From NCBI GenBank assembly GCA_016200955.1, contig JACQDU010000345.1, forward strand, positions 1 through 12,946: DNA of 12,946 nt, given 5' to 3'. Source of the DNA: a bacterium. Lineage in GTDB: Bacteria; Planctomycetota; J058; JACQDU01. A model generated the notes under the pieces. That model was not told where the DNA came from, ran no database searches, and saw only the letters and a list, made by a program, of their open reading frames with translations. Below, one piece after another: positions 6,808-12,946 of the stretch; positions within the stretch are counted from its first letter, which is position 1, and each line of letters begins with the position of its first letter. Made by a program: the position numbers and the translations under genes.

Positions 6808-9800
6808 GTGGCGCAGAAGTGGGAGGGGAAGAGCCTCGTCGGCCAGCGTCTCGGCCAGTTCGAGGTGAAGGACGAGATCGCCCGCGGCGGCATGGGCGTC
6901 GTCTACAAGGGCTACCAGCCCTCTCTCGACCGCTGGGTCGCCATAAAAACCCTGCCGATCGACCTCGCGGGCGACCGCGACCTCGTCGCGCGCTTCCAGC
7001 GCGAGGCCGAGGCCATGGTCCGCCTCAACCACGCGAACATCGTCCAGATCATCGACCGCGGCGAGGACCAGGGGCAGTACTACTTCGCCATGGAGTTCGT
7101 CGAGGGGCCCTCGGTCAAGGACCTCCTCAAGTCCGAGACGATCGACACGGACAAGATCTTCGACATCCTCCTCCAGACGTGCGACGGCCTCGACTACGCG
7201 CACAAGAAGGGGCTCGTCCACCGCGACATCAAGCCGGCCAACCTCCTCTTCGAGGAGAAGACCGGGGTCGTGAAGATCGCGGACTTCGGGATCGCCCACT
7301 TCTCGAAGAAGGACGAGGACATGCTCACGCTCACGGCGGACAACGTGGGCATGGGCACCATGAACTACATGTCGCCCGAGCAGAAGGTCAACGCGAAGAA
7401 CGTCGACCACAAGTCGGACATCTACGCGCTCGGCGTCATCGTCTACGAGGCGTTCACCGGGAAGCTCCCCATGGGGAAGTTCAAGCTCCCGAGCGAAGTG
7501 AACCCGAAGCTCCCGCGCGCGCTCGATGCGATCGTCCAGAAGTGCCTCGAGGCCGAGCCGGACGAGCGCTGGGACAGCTGCGCGAACCTGCGAGCCGCCC
7601 TCGCCGAGGCGAAGGCGGCGACCCACGACAAGACCCTCAAGCGCTCCATGCGGGACGCGTTCGACCGGACGCTCACCGCGTTCGGTCCGAACCGGAGCGT
7701 CGGGCTCTGCATCCTCGGCTTCGTCTTCCTGCTCGTCGCCGGCGGCCTCCTCGGGGGCGGCGTCCTCTTCATGAAGTCGAGGGGCGCGAAGAGGCGAGTC
7801 GAGGAGGCGGAGAAGGTCGCCCGCGAGAAGCGCGACGCCGCCGTCCAGGTCGGCGCCGACCACGAAGCCTCCTTCATGGAGGGCGAGAAGGCCGGCGAGG
7901 AGGCGAAGAGCCACACGGACTCCGACACCAAGGTGCAGGACCTCGAGCGGGCGGCGAAGAACTACGAGGAAGCCGCCGCCGCCGTCCGCGGGATGCGCGC
8001 GAGCAAGGCCAAGACCCTCCGGGGCGAGATCAAGACCGTCCGCGACTCGATCAAGACGGACGACGGCCTCGTCAAGGCGGCGAAGTCGTCGCTCGACGAC
8101 GCCGAGAAGAAGGCGCAGAACCCGGACAAGCTCGACGAGATCGCCATCCACAGGCTCATCGCGGAGGCGAAGGAGGCCATCTCCGCGAGCGAGAAATTCG
8201 CCGAGAGCGAGGCCGACCTCAAGGGCAAGATCGAGAAGGCGAACCAGGACGACGAGAGGGTCAAGAAGGCGCAGGAGCAGCTCAAGGCCGCCCTCGCGGC
8301 TCGCGAGCGGGGCGACGTCAAGGCCGCGATCGAGGCATGGAACGACGCGAACAAGGCGATCGCCGAGGCGACGAAGACCGAGCCGACCGTGATCGTGAAG
8401 AGGGACCCCGAGAACGGGACCTCTCACCCGACGACGTCCGACCCGGGGCCCGACCCGGCCTCGATGCAGCTCGCCGCGAAGCGCTACGCGGCCGCCGAGA
8501 GCGCCGCGAGCGCCGCGCGCGAGGAAGCCGAGGACGTGCTCAAGGTGGCGAGGAGCGTGGGCCTCGCCGAGGGCCAGGACAAGCTCGATGCGGGCAACGC
8601 GGCGTTCAAGGAAGCGAGCCCGCTCAAGCCGGTCGAGACCGAGCCGAAGCTCGTCGCGGCCAAGGAGGCCTTCGCCGCGGCGAGCGATGCCGCTCTCAAG
8701 GCCCTGGAGGACCGATTCAAGGCGGACAAGAACGCCGCCGCGGGCTCGGACAAGCTCGCCCCGAACGAGTACCGGACGGCGCAGGGTCTCGAGAAGACGA
8801 TCGGCGACCAGACCAAGAACGGAGACCTCGCCCGACATTACGCGAGAATCTCCCGCGCTTACCGCGACGCGAAGGAGAAGGCCTTGGAGACGGGGAAGGC
8901 CTCGGTGGCCGAGCGGCAGTCTCTCGCGGGGGCCGCACGCGCCCGCGCCGTCTTGCGCGTCGGCGACAAGGACAAGTCCCTCGTCCCCGGCGACGAGTCC
9001 GTGGGACGAGCGAAGAACTTCGTGAACGAGGGCAAGCTCCAGAACGCCCTCGACGAGCTCCAGGCGGCGATCGCGGCGTTCGACCGCGCCGAGCTTCGCG
9101 CTCCGAGCGGGGCGACCTCGCTCGGGCGTCTCTTCGTGCTCAAGCAGCAGCTCGACGGCGCGGACGCGATCGCCGCGTGCAGCAAGGGGTTCGTCGTCGC
9201 CTGCGACAAGCGCCTCAAGTGCTTCACGCCGACCTTCACGGAAGCCGCCCAGGAGACGATGGCCGAGGCGAAGGTCATGGCCCTCTGCGCCGGCGACGGC
9301 GAGGACTTCTACGCGGCTCTCGCGAACAAGAAGATCGTGCGGTTCACGGTCGGAAACGCGCTCGACGCCGCTCCGGCGCTCCCGGGAAGGCTGGGCCAGG
9401 GGCTCCCGGAGCTCGTGACGGCCATCGCTTTCGACCGCGCGACGAAGCGGCTCTTCGTGGCCGGCCCGAAGATGAACGTGAACGTGTACTCGGTCGTCAC
9501 GGGCAACGCCGCGTCCGACTCGGTGATCTTCGACATCACGACTCCCGGGATCTACGCGCGCTCGATCGCCGTGCTCTCCGACGGGAGCGTCGTCGTCGCG
9601 GGGCAGCCCAAGGACACCCTGAGCAAGCCGGAGTCGGGCTGGACCTTCTCCGTCCGTCGCTTCACCCCGGCGGGAGACGTCGCCGAGACCAACGAACGCG
9701 TGAACGTCGCCTGCGTGGCCGCGACCGGAGACGGCCTCATAGGCATCAACCACGCGAAGCCGGGCCAGATGCTCCTCTGGTCGAAGCCCTCGGTCGGAGA

Positions 9801-9978
9801 CGGCTCGACCGCGATCTTGAAGGATGCGGCGGAGCTGGCGCGGCCCGTCTACGCGCTCGGCGTGAGCGTCTTCGGCCGGAAGGCTTACGTCCTCGACAAT
9901 CCGCCCGACCAGGACGTCACCAAGAGCTCGAGCCCCAGGCGGAAGGCGGTCCTCGTCTACGACCTGAAGTCGGAGTAG
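6808..9978 (+). CDS. Transmembrane Ser/Thr protein kinase B with C-terminal propeller-like sensor
   Basis: 1056 residues from GTG, 3 bases after the NHL gene's stop; GGGGA lies 7 bases upstream. The kinase domain starts almost at once (about 16-270): glycine loop ARGGMGVVY (25-33), VAIK lysine K47, E66, HRDIKPAN (138-145, catalytic D140), DFG (159-161), SPE (189-191), D204 and R254. It is predicted to be active. Residues 299-321 form one membrane helix. The outer part begins with a charged, alanine-rich helical stalk (about 325-530 and 550-760) split by a Pro/Thr/Asp-rich hinge (531-551). Residues about 776-1056 are repeating beta strands such as VTAIAFDRATKRLFVAG (870-886), best read as a WD/NHL-like propeller, with cysteines at 791, 799, 805, 827 and 969. 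Kinase A has no such domain. The two kinases probably act together or on each other, but partners cannot be read from sequence. Confidence 0.92.
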   Translation: MAQKWEGKSLVGQRLGQFEVKDEIARGGMGVVYKGYQPSLDRWVAIKTLPIDLAGDRDLVARFQREAEAMVRLNHANIVQIIDRGEDQGQYYFAMEFVEGPSVKDLLKSETIDTDKIFDILLQTCDGLDYAHKKGLVHRDIKPANLLFEEKTGVVKIADFGIAHFSKKDEDMLTLTADNVGMGTMNYMSPEQKVNAKNVDHKSDIYALGVIVYEAFTGKLPMGKFKLPSEVNPKLPRALDAIVQKCLEAEPDERWDSCANLRAALAEAKAATHDKTLKRSMRDAFDRTLTAFGPNRSVGLCILGFVFLLVAGGLLGGGVLFMKSRGAKRRVEEAEKVAREKRDAAVQVGADHEASFMEGEKAGEEAKSHTDSDTKVQDLERAAKNYEEAAAAVRGMRASKAKTLRGEIKTVRDSIKTDDGLVKAAKSSLDDAEKKAQNPDKLDEIAIHRLIAEAKEAISASEKFAESEADLKGKIEKANQDDERVKKAQEQLKAALAARERGDVKAAIEAWNDANKAIAEATKTEPTVIVKRDPENGTSHPTTSDPGPDPASMQLAAKRYAAAESAASAAREEAEDVLKVARSVGLAEGQDKLDAGNAAFKEASPLKPVETEPKLVAAKEAFAAASDAALKALEDRFKADKNAAAGSDKLAPNEYRTAQGLEKTIGDQTKNGDLARHYARISRAYRDAKEKALETGKASVAERQSLAGAARARAVLRVGDKDKSLVPGDESVGRAKNFVNEGKLQNALDELQAAIAAFDRAELRAPSGATSLGRLFVLKQQLDGADAIAACSKGFVVACDKRLKCFTPTFTEAAQETMAEAKVMALCAGDGEDFYAALANKKIVRFTVGNALDAAPALPGRLGQGLPELVTAIAFDRATKRLFVAGPKMNVNVYSVVTGNAASDSVIFDITTPGIYARSIAVLSDGSVVVAGQPKDTLSKPESGWTFSVRRFTPAGDVAETNERVNVACVAATGDGLIGINHAKPGQMLLWSKPSVGDGSTAILKDAAELARPVYALGVSVFGRKAYVLDNPPDQDVTKSSSPRRKAVLVYDLKSE

Positions 9979-9987
9979 CCGCTCACC

Positions 9988-10009
9988 GCCCTTCGACGGA
10001 CGCGAGGGC
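9988..10009 (+). other. Weak hairpin between kinase B and the toroid gene
   Basis: GCCCT (9988-9992) pairs with AGGGC (10005-10009) around a 12-base loop. No T-run follows, so this is not a convincing intrinsic terminator; it could attenuate or stabilise the 3' end of the kinase B message. With a gap of only 49 bases, co-transcription of the toroid gene remains the simpler reading. Confidence 0.2.
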
Positions 10010-10027
10010 ACGCGTTACCATGAGCGC

Positions 10028-11089
10028 GTGCGCCGCCCCCTGCTGCCGGCCCTCCTCTGCCTCGCCGTCCTCGTCGCTCCCGTTCGCGGCGCCGATCCGC
10101 CGAACGTCAACGACGGGCTGCGCTGGCTTGCGAAGAAGCAAGGGAACGACGGCTCGTGGGGCCGCGACAACCAGCTCGCCCTCACGGGAATGGCCGGGCT
10201 CGCCCTCCTCGCCGCGGGCTCGACGCCGCGTCGCGGGCCCTACTCCGAGAACATCGACCGCGCGATCCGCTTCGTCCTCTCGTGCCAGAAGGAGGACGGG
10301 AAGGCGTTCAAGCACGGCTCCTCGGGATACTCGGCGATCCACAACCACGGCTACGCGCTCCTCTTCCTCACGCAGGCTTACGGAGAGTGCGGGCGCCTCG
10401 ACCCGGTGATCAAACAGGCGATCGCGCAGGGCCTCAAGGCGACGATCTCGAGCCAGTACGAGAACGGCGGCTTCGGCTACTTCCTCTACAAGGACCAGCC
10501 CGCCAAGCACGATCAGATGTGGCGCTGGGACGAGGCCTCGACCACGATCTCGCAGATCCAGGCGCTCCGCGGCGCGCGCGACGCCGGCTTCGCGATCGCC
10601 CAGCTCCCGCTCGACCGCGCGGGGCGCTACATCAAGAACTCCCAGCACAAGACCGGGGGTTTCTACTACTCGATCGGCTCCCCTGCCCGGCGCGTGAGCA
10701 TCGAGGAAGGGAGCAACACGCCGAGCTTCGCCGTGAGCGCCGCGGGGACCGCCGTGCTCAACGCTCTCGGGACTTACTCGGGCCCCGTCGTGGACCGCGG
10801 CCTCGAGTTCATTGAGCCCTTCCGCCCGCCCTACAAGAAGGAGAGGGTCCACTTCTTCTATTACGGCCACTACTACGCGGCGCAGGTCATGCACATGCTC
10901 GGCGGAGCGCGCGGGCAGCAGTGGATGTCCGCGATCAAGGACGAGCTCGCGACGAGGCAGGAGCAGGACGGCCACTGGCCGTCGGATCAGGACAGCTTGC
11001 AGCCCACGGACTCCGAGATCCTGAACACGGCGTGGGCGCTCCAGATCTGTCTGATCGACGAGGGGACGCTCCCGCTCCACGAACGCTGA
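10028..11089 (+). CDS. Secreted alpha/alpha-toroid protein (prenyltransferase/squalene-cyclase repeat family)
   Basis: 353 residues from GTG, 49 bases after kinase B. No good ribosome site is seen, but the start puts a signal peptide in place (residues 1-22: RR, LLPALLCLAVLVAPV, cleavage near RGA). The mature protein repeats a Q-x-x-x-G-x-(W/F) motif: KKQGNDGSW (36-44), SCQKEDGKAF (85-94), SSQYENGGFGY (141-151), NSQHKTGGFYY (204-214) and TRQEQDGHW (309-317). Each is followed by helices, the pattern of the squalene-cyclase/prenyltransferase toroid. The acidic DxDD motif of squalene-hopene cyclases is absent and the protein is about half the length of a cyclase, so hopanoid synthesis is unlikely. 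Exported proteins of this fold occur widely in Planctomycetota with no settled function. It may share the kinase transcript, because no convincing terminator or promoter lies in the 49-base gap. Confidence 0.85.
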   Translation: MRRPLLPALLCLAVLVAPVRGADPPNVNDGLRWLAKKQGNDGSWGRDNQLALTGMAGLALLAAGSTPRRGPYSENIDRAIRFVLSCQKEDGKAFKHGSSGYSAIHNHGYALLFLTQAYGECGRLDPVIKQAIAQGLKATISSQYENGGFGYFLYKDQPAKHDQMWRWDEASTTISQIQALRGARDAGFAIAQLPLDRAGRYIKNSQHKTGGFYYSIGSPARRVSIEEGSNTPSFAVSAAGTAVLNALGTYSGPVVDRGLEFIEPFRPPYKKERVHFFYYGHYYAAQVMHMLGGARGQQWMSAIKDELATRQEQDGHWPSDQDSLQPTDSEILNTAWALQICLIDEGTLPLHER

Positions 11090-11115
11090 CGCGAATGGTC
11101 GCGCGACGCGACGTC

Positions 11116-11225
11116 CGATTGACCCATTGAACACTGATCATTGAAGACTGCGACGGCCGGACGCGGGGCGATCGCCCGTTCCCGTCCGCACAATGATCAA
11201 TGATCAATGTTCAATCCGACAATCG
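11116..11225. repeat. 110-base structured inverted repeat with AT-rich heptad arms
   Basis: The arms at 11126-11143 and 11198-11215 are reverse complements at 17 of 18 positions. Outside them CGATTG (11116-11121) pairs with CAATCG (11220-11225) across a 4-by-4 internal loop. Inside, TGCG-ACGG (from 11149) pairs with CCGTCCGCA (11182-11190) with one bulged base, and the centre holds the 12-base palindrome GGGCGATCGCCC (11166-11177). The arms are built of 7-base units: AATGATC, AATGATC, AATGTTC (11192-11212) and, in the other orientation, ATTGAAC, ACTGATC, ATTGAAG (11126-11146). The arms are far more AT-rich than the surroundings. It sits between the convergent ends of the toroid gene and the amidohydrolase, so it could act as a two-way terminator, a REP/BIME- or MITE-like dispersed repeat, or a protein-binding array. 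Confidence 0.75.
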
Positions 11226-11250
11226 TCTCCTGCTCTCCACACCTACCGCT

Positions 11251-12657
11251 CTAGGAAGAAAGCGAGCCCACCGCGCCCCGCCAGGCTCCCCGTGCGACCC
11301 GGGCCCCCGCCTCGCGCGCTTCCCGGGAGACGAGCACGCCGTCTCTCACGACGACTCCCCCTCCCACGAGCACGTGCGAAACCGCCTGGGGAGACATGGA
11401 GGAGACGACGGCGTTCAGGAGAGCTTCTCCCCCGAGAGCGGCCGCTGGAGCGAGCGAAGGATCCGCGAGGTCCACGAGCAGAGCATCGAGCGGCTCACCC
11501 CGGGCGAGCGTGCCGACCTCGAGGCCGAGCGTGCGAGCGCCGGCCGAGGTCCCGAGCTCGAGGAGAGCCCGTGCCGATCGCGCGGGAGCGGCTCCGGGCC
11601 GCGCCTCGTTCGGAAGGACTCCCATGCGGAAGAGGCGCGCTCGCTGGAGGCTCTCGGCGGCTCGCATCTCGGAGAGGATGCACGGGGCCGCGTTCATGTC
11701 CGTCCCGAGCCCGACGGTCACTCCGCGACGGACGAGGTCGGGCAGGTCGAGCACGCCGTCTCCCAGTGCGAGGTTCGTGAGAGGACACGAGACGAGCGCC
11801 ACCCCGCGCTCGGCGAGGAGAGCGCGCTCGCTCTCGTCGAGCCAGATCCCGTGGACGACGACCGTCCTCTCGTCGAGAACGCCGAGCGCCGCGAGCGTCC
11901 GGAGAGGTGTCGCGCCGAAGCGCTCCCGCGAGAGCTCGACGTCGTCTCTCTGCTCGGCGAGGTGGATGTGCCAGCGAGTCCCCCGCTCGCGTGCGATCTC
12001 GGCGCCGGCCCTGATCGCCTCGGCGCTCGCTCCGTGGAGCGAGTGGGGCGCGGGGAGGACCGTGACGGCGCGGTCGCCCTCGAGCTCTCGCGCGAGCTCG
12101 CGCGTGCGAGCCGCGGCTTCGGCCGGCGGCTCGGCGAAGCGGCGCTGGCCCTCTCTCGCTCGGGCGTCGTAGAGCGTGCGCAGGAGAGCGATCCGGATCC
12201 CCGCGCTCCGCGCGGCTCGCACGACGAGGCGGTCGAGGTCGTTCCCGCGAGGAGTGCCGTCGGGCGCGTTGTGGACGTATTGGAACTCTCCGACGGTCGT
12301 GATCCCGGCTCTCAGCATCTGCCCGAAGCAGAGGAGCGCCCCGGCTTCCAGCGAGTCGTCGTCGAGCGCGAGCACGAGCGGGTAGAGACAGCGGGAGACC
12401 CAGTCCTTGAAGTCCCGCGGGTGATCCGCCCAGCCCCGCAGGAGGACCTGGAAGCAATGGGAGTGAGCCGAGACGAGCCCCGGAAGCAGCGCGAACCGTG
12501 GGAGGTCCTCGACGGGAGCCTCGCGCGAGCGAGCGTCTCGCTCGACCTCGCTCGCCGGTCCCGCGAGGACGATCGTGCCATCCTCGTCCACCAAGATCGC
12601 CTCGCGCTCGCGCAGCTCGCCCGAGCGCCAGGTCCAGCCCGCCTTCCAGACCCTCAC
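11251..12657 (-). CDS. HutF-like / ATZ-TRZ-type metal-dependent amidohydrolase
   Basis: 468 residues from GTG at 12657, overlapping the upstream M20 gene's stop as GTGA. It is an amidohydrolase-superfamily TIM barrel with all metal and catalytic positions: HSH (H65, H67), H232 in WHIHLAEQ with E235, H269 in VVHG and D320 in GLGTD. Several segments resemble formimidoylglutamate deiminase HutF: AHSHCFQ, GEFQYVHNAPDG (123-134), EGQRRF (169-174), PHSLHG (204-209) and LGDG (298-301). Others look more like the ATZ/TRZ, guanine or adenosine-derivative deaminase group: LRGWAD, CPLTNL and VGLGTDMN. Family members hydrolyse C=N or amide bonds in the cytoplasm, releasing ammonia. The arginine that follows PHSL in HutF is histidine here, so the substrate may not be formiminoglutamate. 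The pair with an M20 deacetylase points to catabolism of an amidated or acylated compound. Confidence 0.85.
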   Translation of the reverse strand: MRVWKAGWTWRSGELREREAILVDEDGTIVLAGPASEVERDARSREAPVEDLPRFALLPGLVSAHSHCFQVLLRGWADHPRDFKDWVSRCLYPLVLALDDDSLEAGALLCFGQMLRAGITTVGEFQYVHNAPDGTPRGNDLDRLVVRAARSAGIRIALLRTLYDARAREGQRRFAEPPAEAAARTRELARELEGDRAVTVLPAPHSLHGASAEAIRAGAEIARERGTRWHIHLAEQRDDVELSRERFGATPLRTLAALGVLDERTVVVHGIWLDESERALLAERGVALVSCPLTNLALGDGVLDLPDLVRRGVTVGLGTDMNAAPCILSEMRAAESLQRARLFRMGVLPNEARPGAAPARSARALLELGTSAGARTLGLEVGTLARGEPLDALLVDLADPSLAPAAALGGEALLNAVVSSMSPQAVSHVLVGGGVVVRDGVLVSREAREAGARVARGAWRGAVGSLSS

Positions 12658-12946
12658 GCGAGCGCGCGCTCGGCGAGGCGCACGTAGAGCTCGACTCCGA
12701 GCAAGAGCTGCTCGCGCGTCAGGTGCTCGTCGCTCGAATGAGCGACCTCGATCGCGCCCGGGCCTCCGAGCCAGACGGGGCCGATCGGGGCGAGGTAGCT
12801 CGCATCGGTGTTGAAGGGCACGACGGCGGTCGGCTCTCCTTGCGGCGGCTCGAAGCGGAGCGGGTCGTTCGAGCTCGTGGCCTCGACCGTCACGTCCGGC
12901 GCGAGCGCGCGAAGCCTCTCGAGGACGGGCGCGACGGGCGAGACGA
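12654..12946 (-). CDS. M20-family deacetylase/peptidase (ArgE/LysK-like), C-terminal part only
   Basis: 96 codons before a TGA at 12656-12654; the 5' end lies beyond the right edge. The visible part is the closing segment of an M20 metallopeptidase. The hallmarks are VVPFNTDASYL (41-51) and GGPGAIEVAHSSDEHL (60-75), where the histidine of the AHSSDE motif (H69) is the expected zinc ligand, followed by the terminal helix. The GPG-x-I-x-x-AH-x-x-DE pattern resembles acetylornithine and acetyllysine deacetylases more than DapE or tripeptidases. Such enzymes remove acyl groups from N-acyl amino acids in the cytoplasm. The internal GTG at 12893 is not the start, because the frame stays open and similar to the family up to the edge. 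It is translationally coupled to the amidohydrolase downstream. Confidence 0.82.
   Translation of the reverse strand, partial: VSPVAPVLERLRALAPDVTVEATSSNDPLRFEPPQGEPTAVVPFNTDASYLAPIGPVWLGGPGAIEVAHSSDEHLTREQLLLGVELYVRLAERALA

Noticed and set aside
9988..10009. An intrinsic terminator after kinase B
   Set aside because: The stem is only 5 bases with a 12-base loop and no T-run follows; it is kept only as a weak hairpin.
4414..10011. A 5.6-kb open frame on the minus strand opposite the NHL gene and kinase B (and a 3.2-kb one opposite kinase A, 1413-4655)
   Set aside because: The translation is Arg/Leu/Val/Glu/Asp-rich low-complexity sequence with no motifs, as expected when C/G-ending codons are read in mirror. 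The plus-strand frames have complete kinase and NHL motifs.
4713..10409. A 5.7-kb open plus-strand frame running through three genes in another register
   Set aside because: The product is Arg/Gly/Pro-rich with no domain and no ribosome site, and it crosses two clear gene ends. It is an artefact of the base composition.
10028..11089. Squalene-hopene cyclase
   Set aside because: There is no DxDD motif, the length is about half that of a cyclase, and a signal peptide is present.
11126..11215. A CRISPR array or an attachment site in the heptad-repeat region
   Set aside because: The 7-base units are directly adjacent without spacers, and no cas, integrase or transposase gene is in the window.
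11200..12687. A 495-codon plus-strand frame opposite the amidohydrolase
   Set aside because: It is slightly longer than the minus-strand gene but has no recognisable motif; the minus strand has the complete amidohydrolase metal site and the GTGA junction with the M20 gene.

Overview
The window is a very GC-rich piece of bacterial chromosome with strong G/C preference at third codon positions, few intergenic bases and several GTG starts. Membrane-anchored Ser/Thr kinases, a secreted NHL propeller and a secreted squalene-cyclase-like toroid protein together suggest Planctomycetota or a similar large-genome environmental lineage. That assignment is inference from gene content; no rRNA or other phylogenetic marker is present.

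Layout, left to right. (1) <1-753, minus strand: the N-terminal 251 residues of a diacylglycerol/lipid kinase-like protein whose end lies off the left edge. (2) 754-1457: a 704-base divergent region with a TATAAT-type promoter facing left and a TTGACA-type promoter facing right, each with a palindrome at the predicted transcription start. (3) 1458-11089, plus strand: a gene cluster of kinase A (transmembrane Ser/Thr kinase with a PEGA-like and TPR-like outer region), a secreted NHL beta-propeller protein, kinase B (transmembrane Ser/Thr kinase ending in its own propeller-like domain) and a secreted alpha/alpha-toroid protein. Gaps are about 67, 3 and 49 bases. (4) 11090-11250: a convergent intergenic region holding a roughly 110-base structured inverted repeat whose arms are AT-rich heptad repeats. 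(5) 11251-12946, minus strand: a HutF-like/ATZ-TRZ-like amidohydrolase coupled by a GTGA overlap to an upstream M20 deacetylase/peptidase, of which only the C-terminal 96 residues are inside the window.

The centre of interest is the 9.6-kb plus-strand cluster. Two kinases place their catalytic domains in the cytoplasm and unrelated-looking large domains outside the membrane. The outer domain of kinase B and the separate secreted protein between the kinases are both predicted beta-propellers, and the toroid protein is exported as well. This looks like an envelope-sensing phosphorylation module with soluble outer partners. The architecture is read directly from the sequence; the signalling role is inference. 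The right-hand pair is probably a small catabolic operon for an amidated or acylated nitrogen compound.
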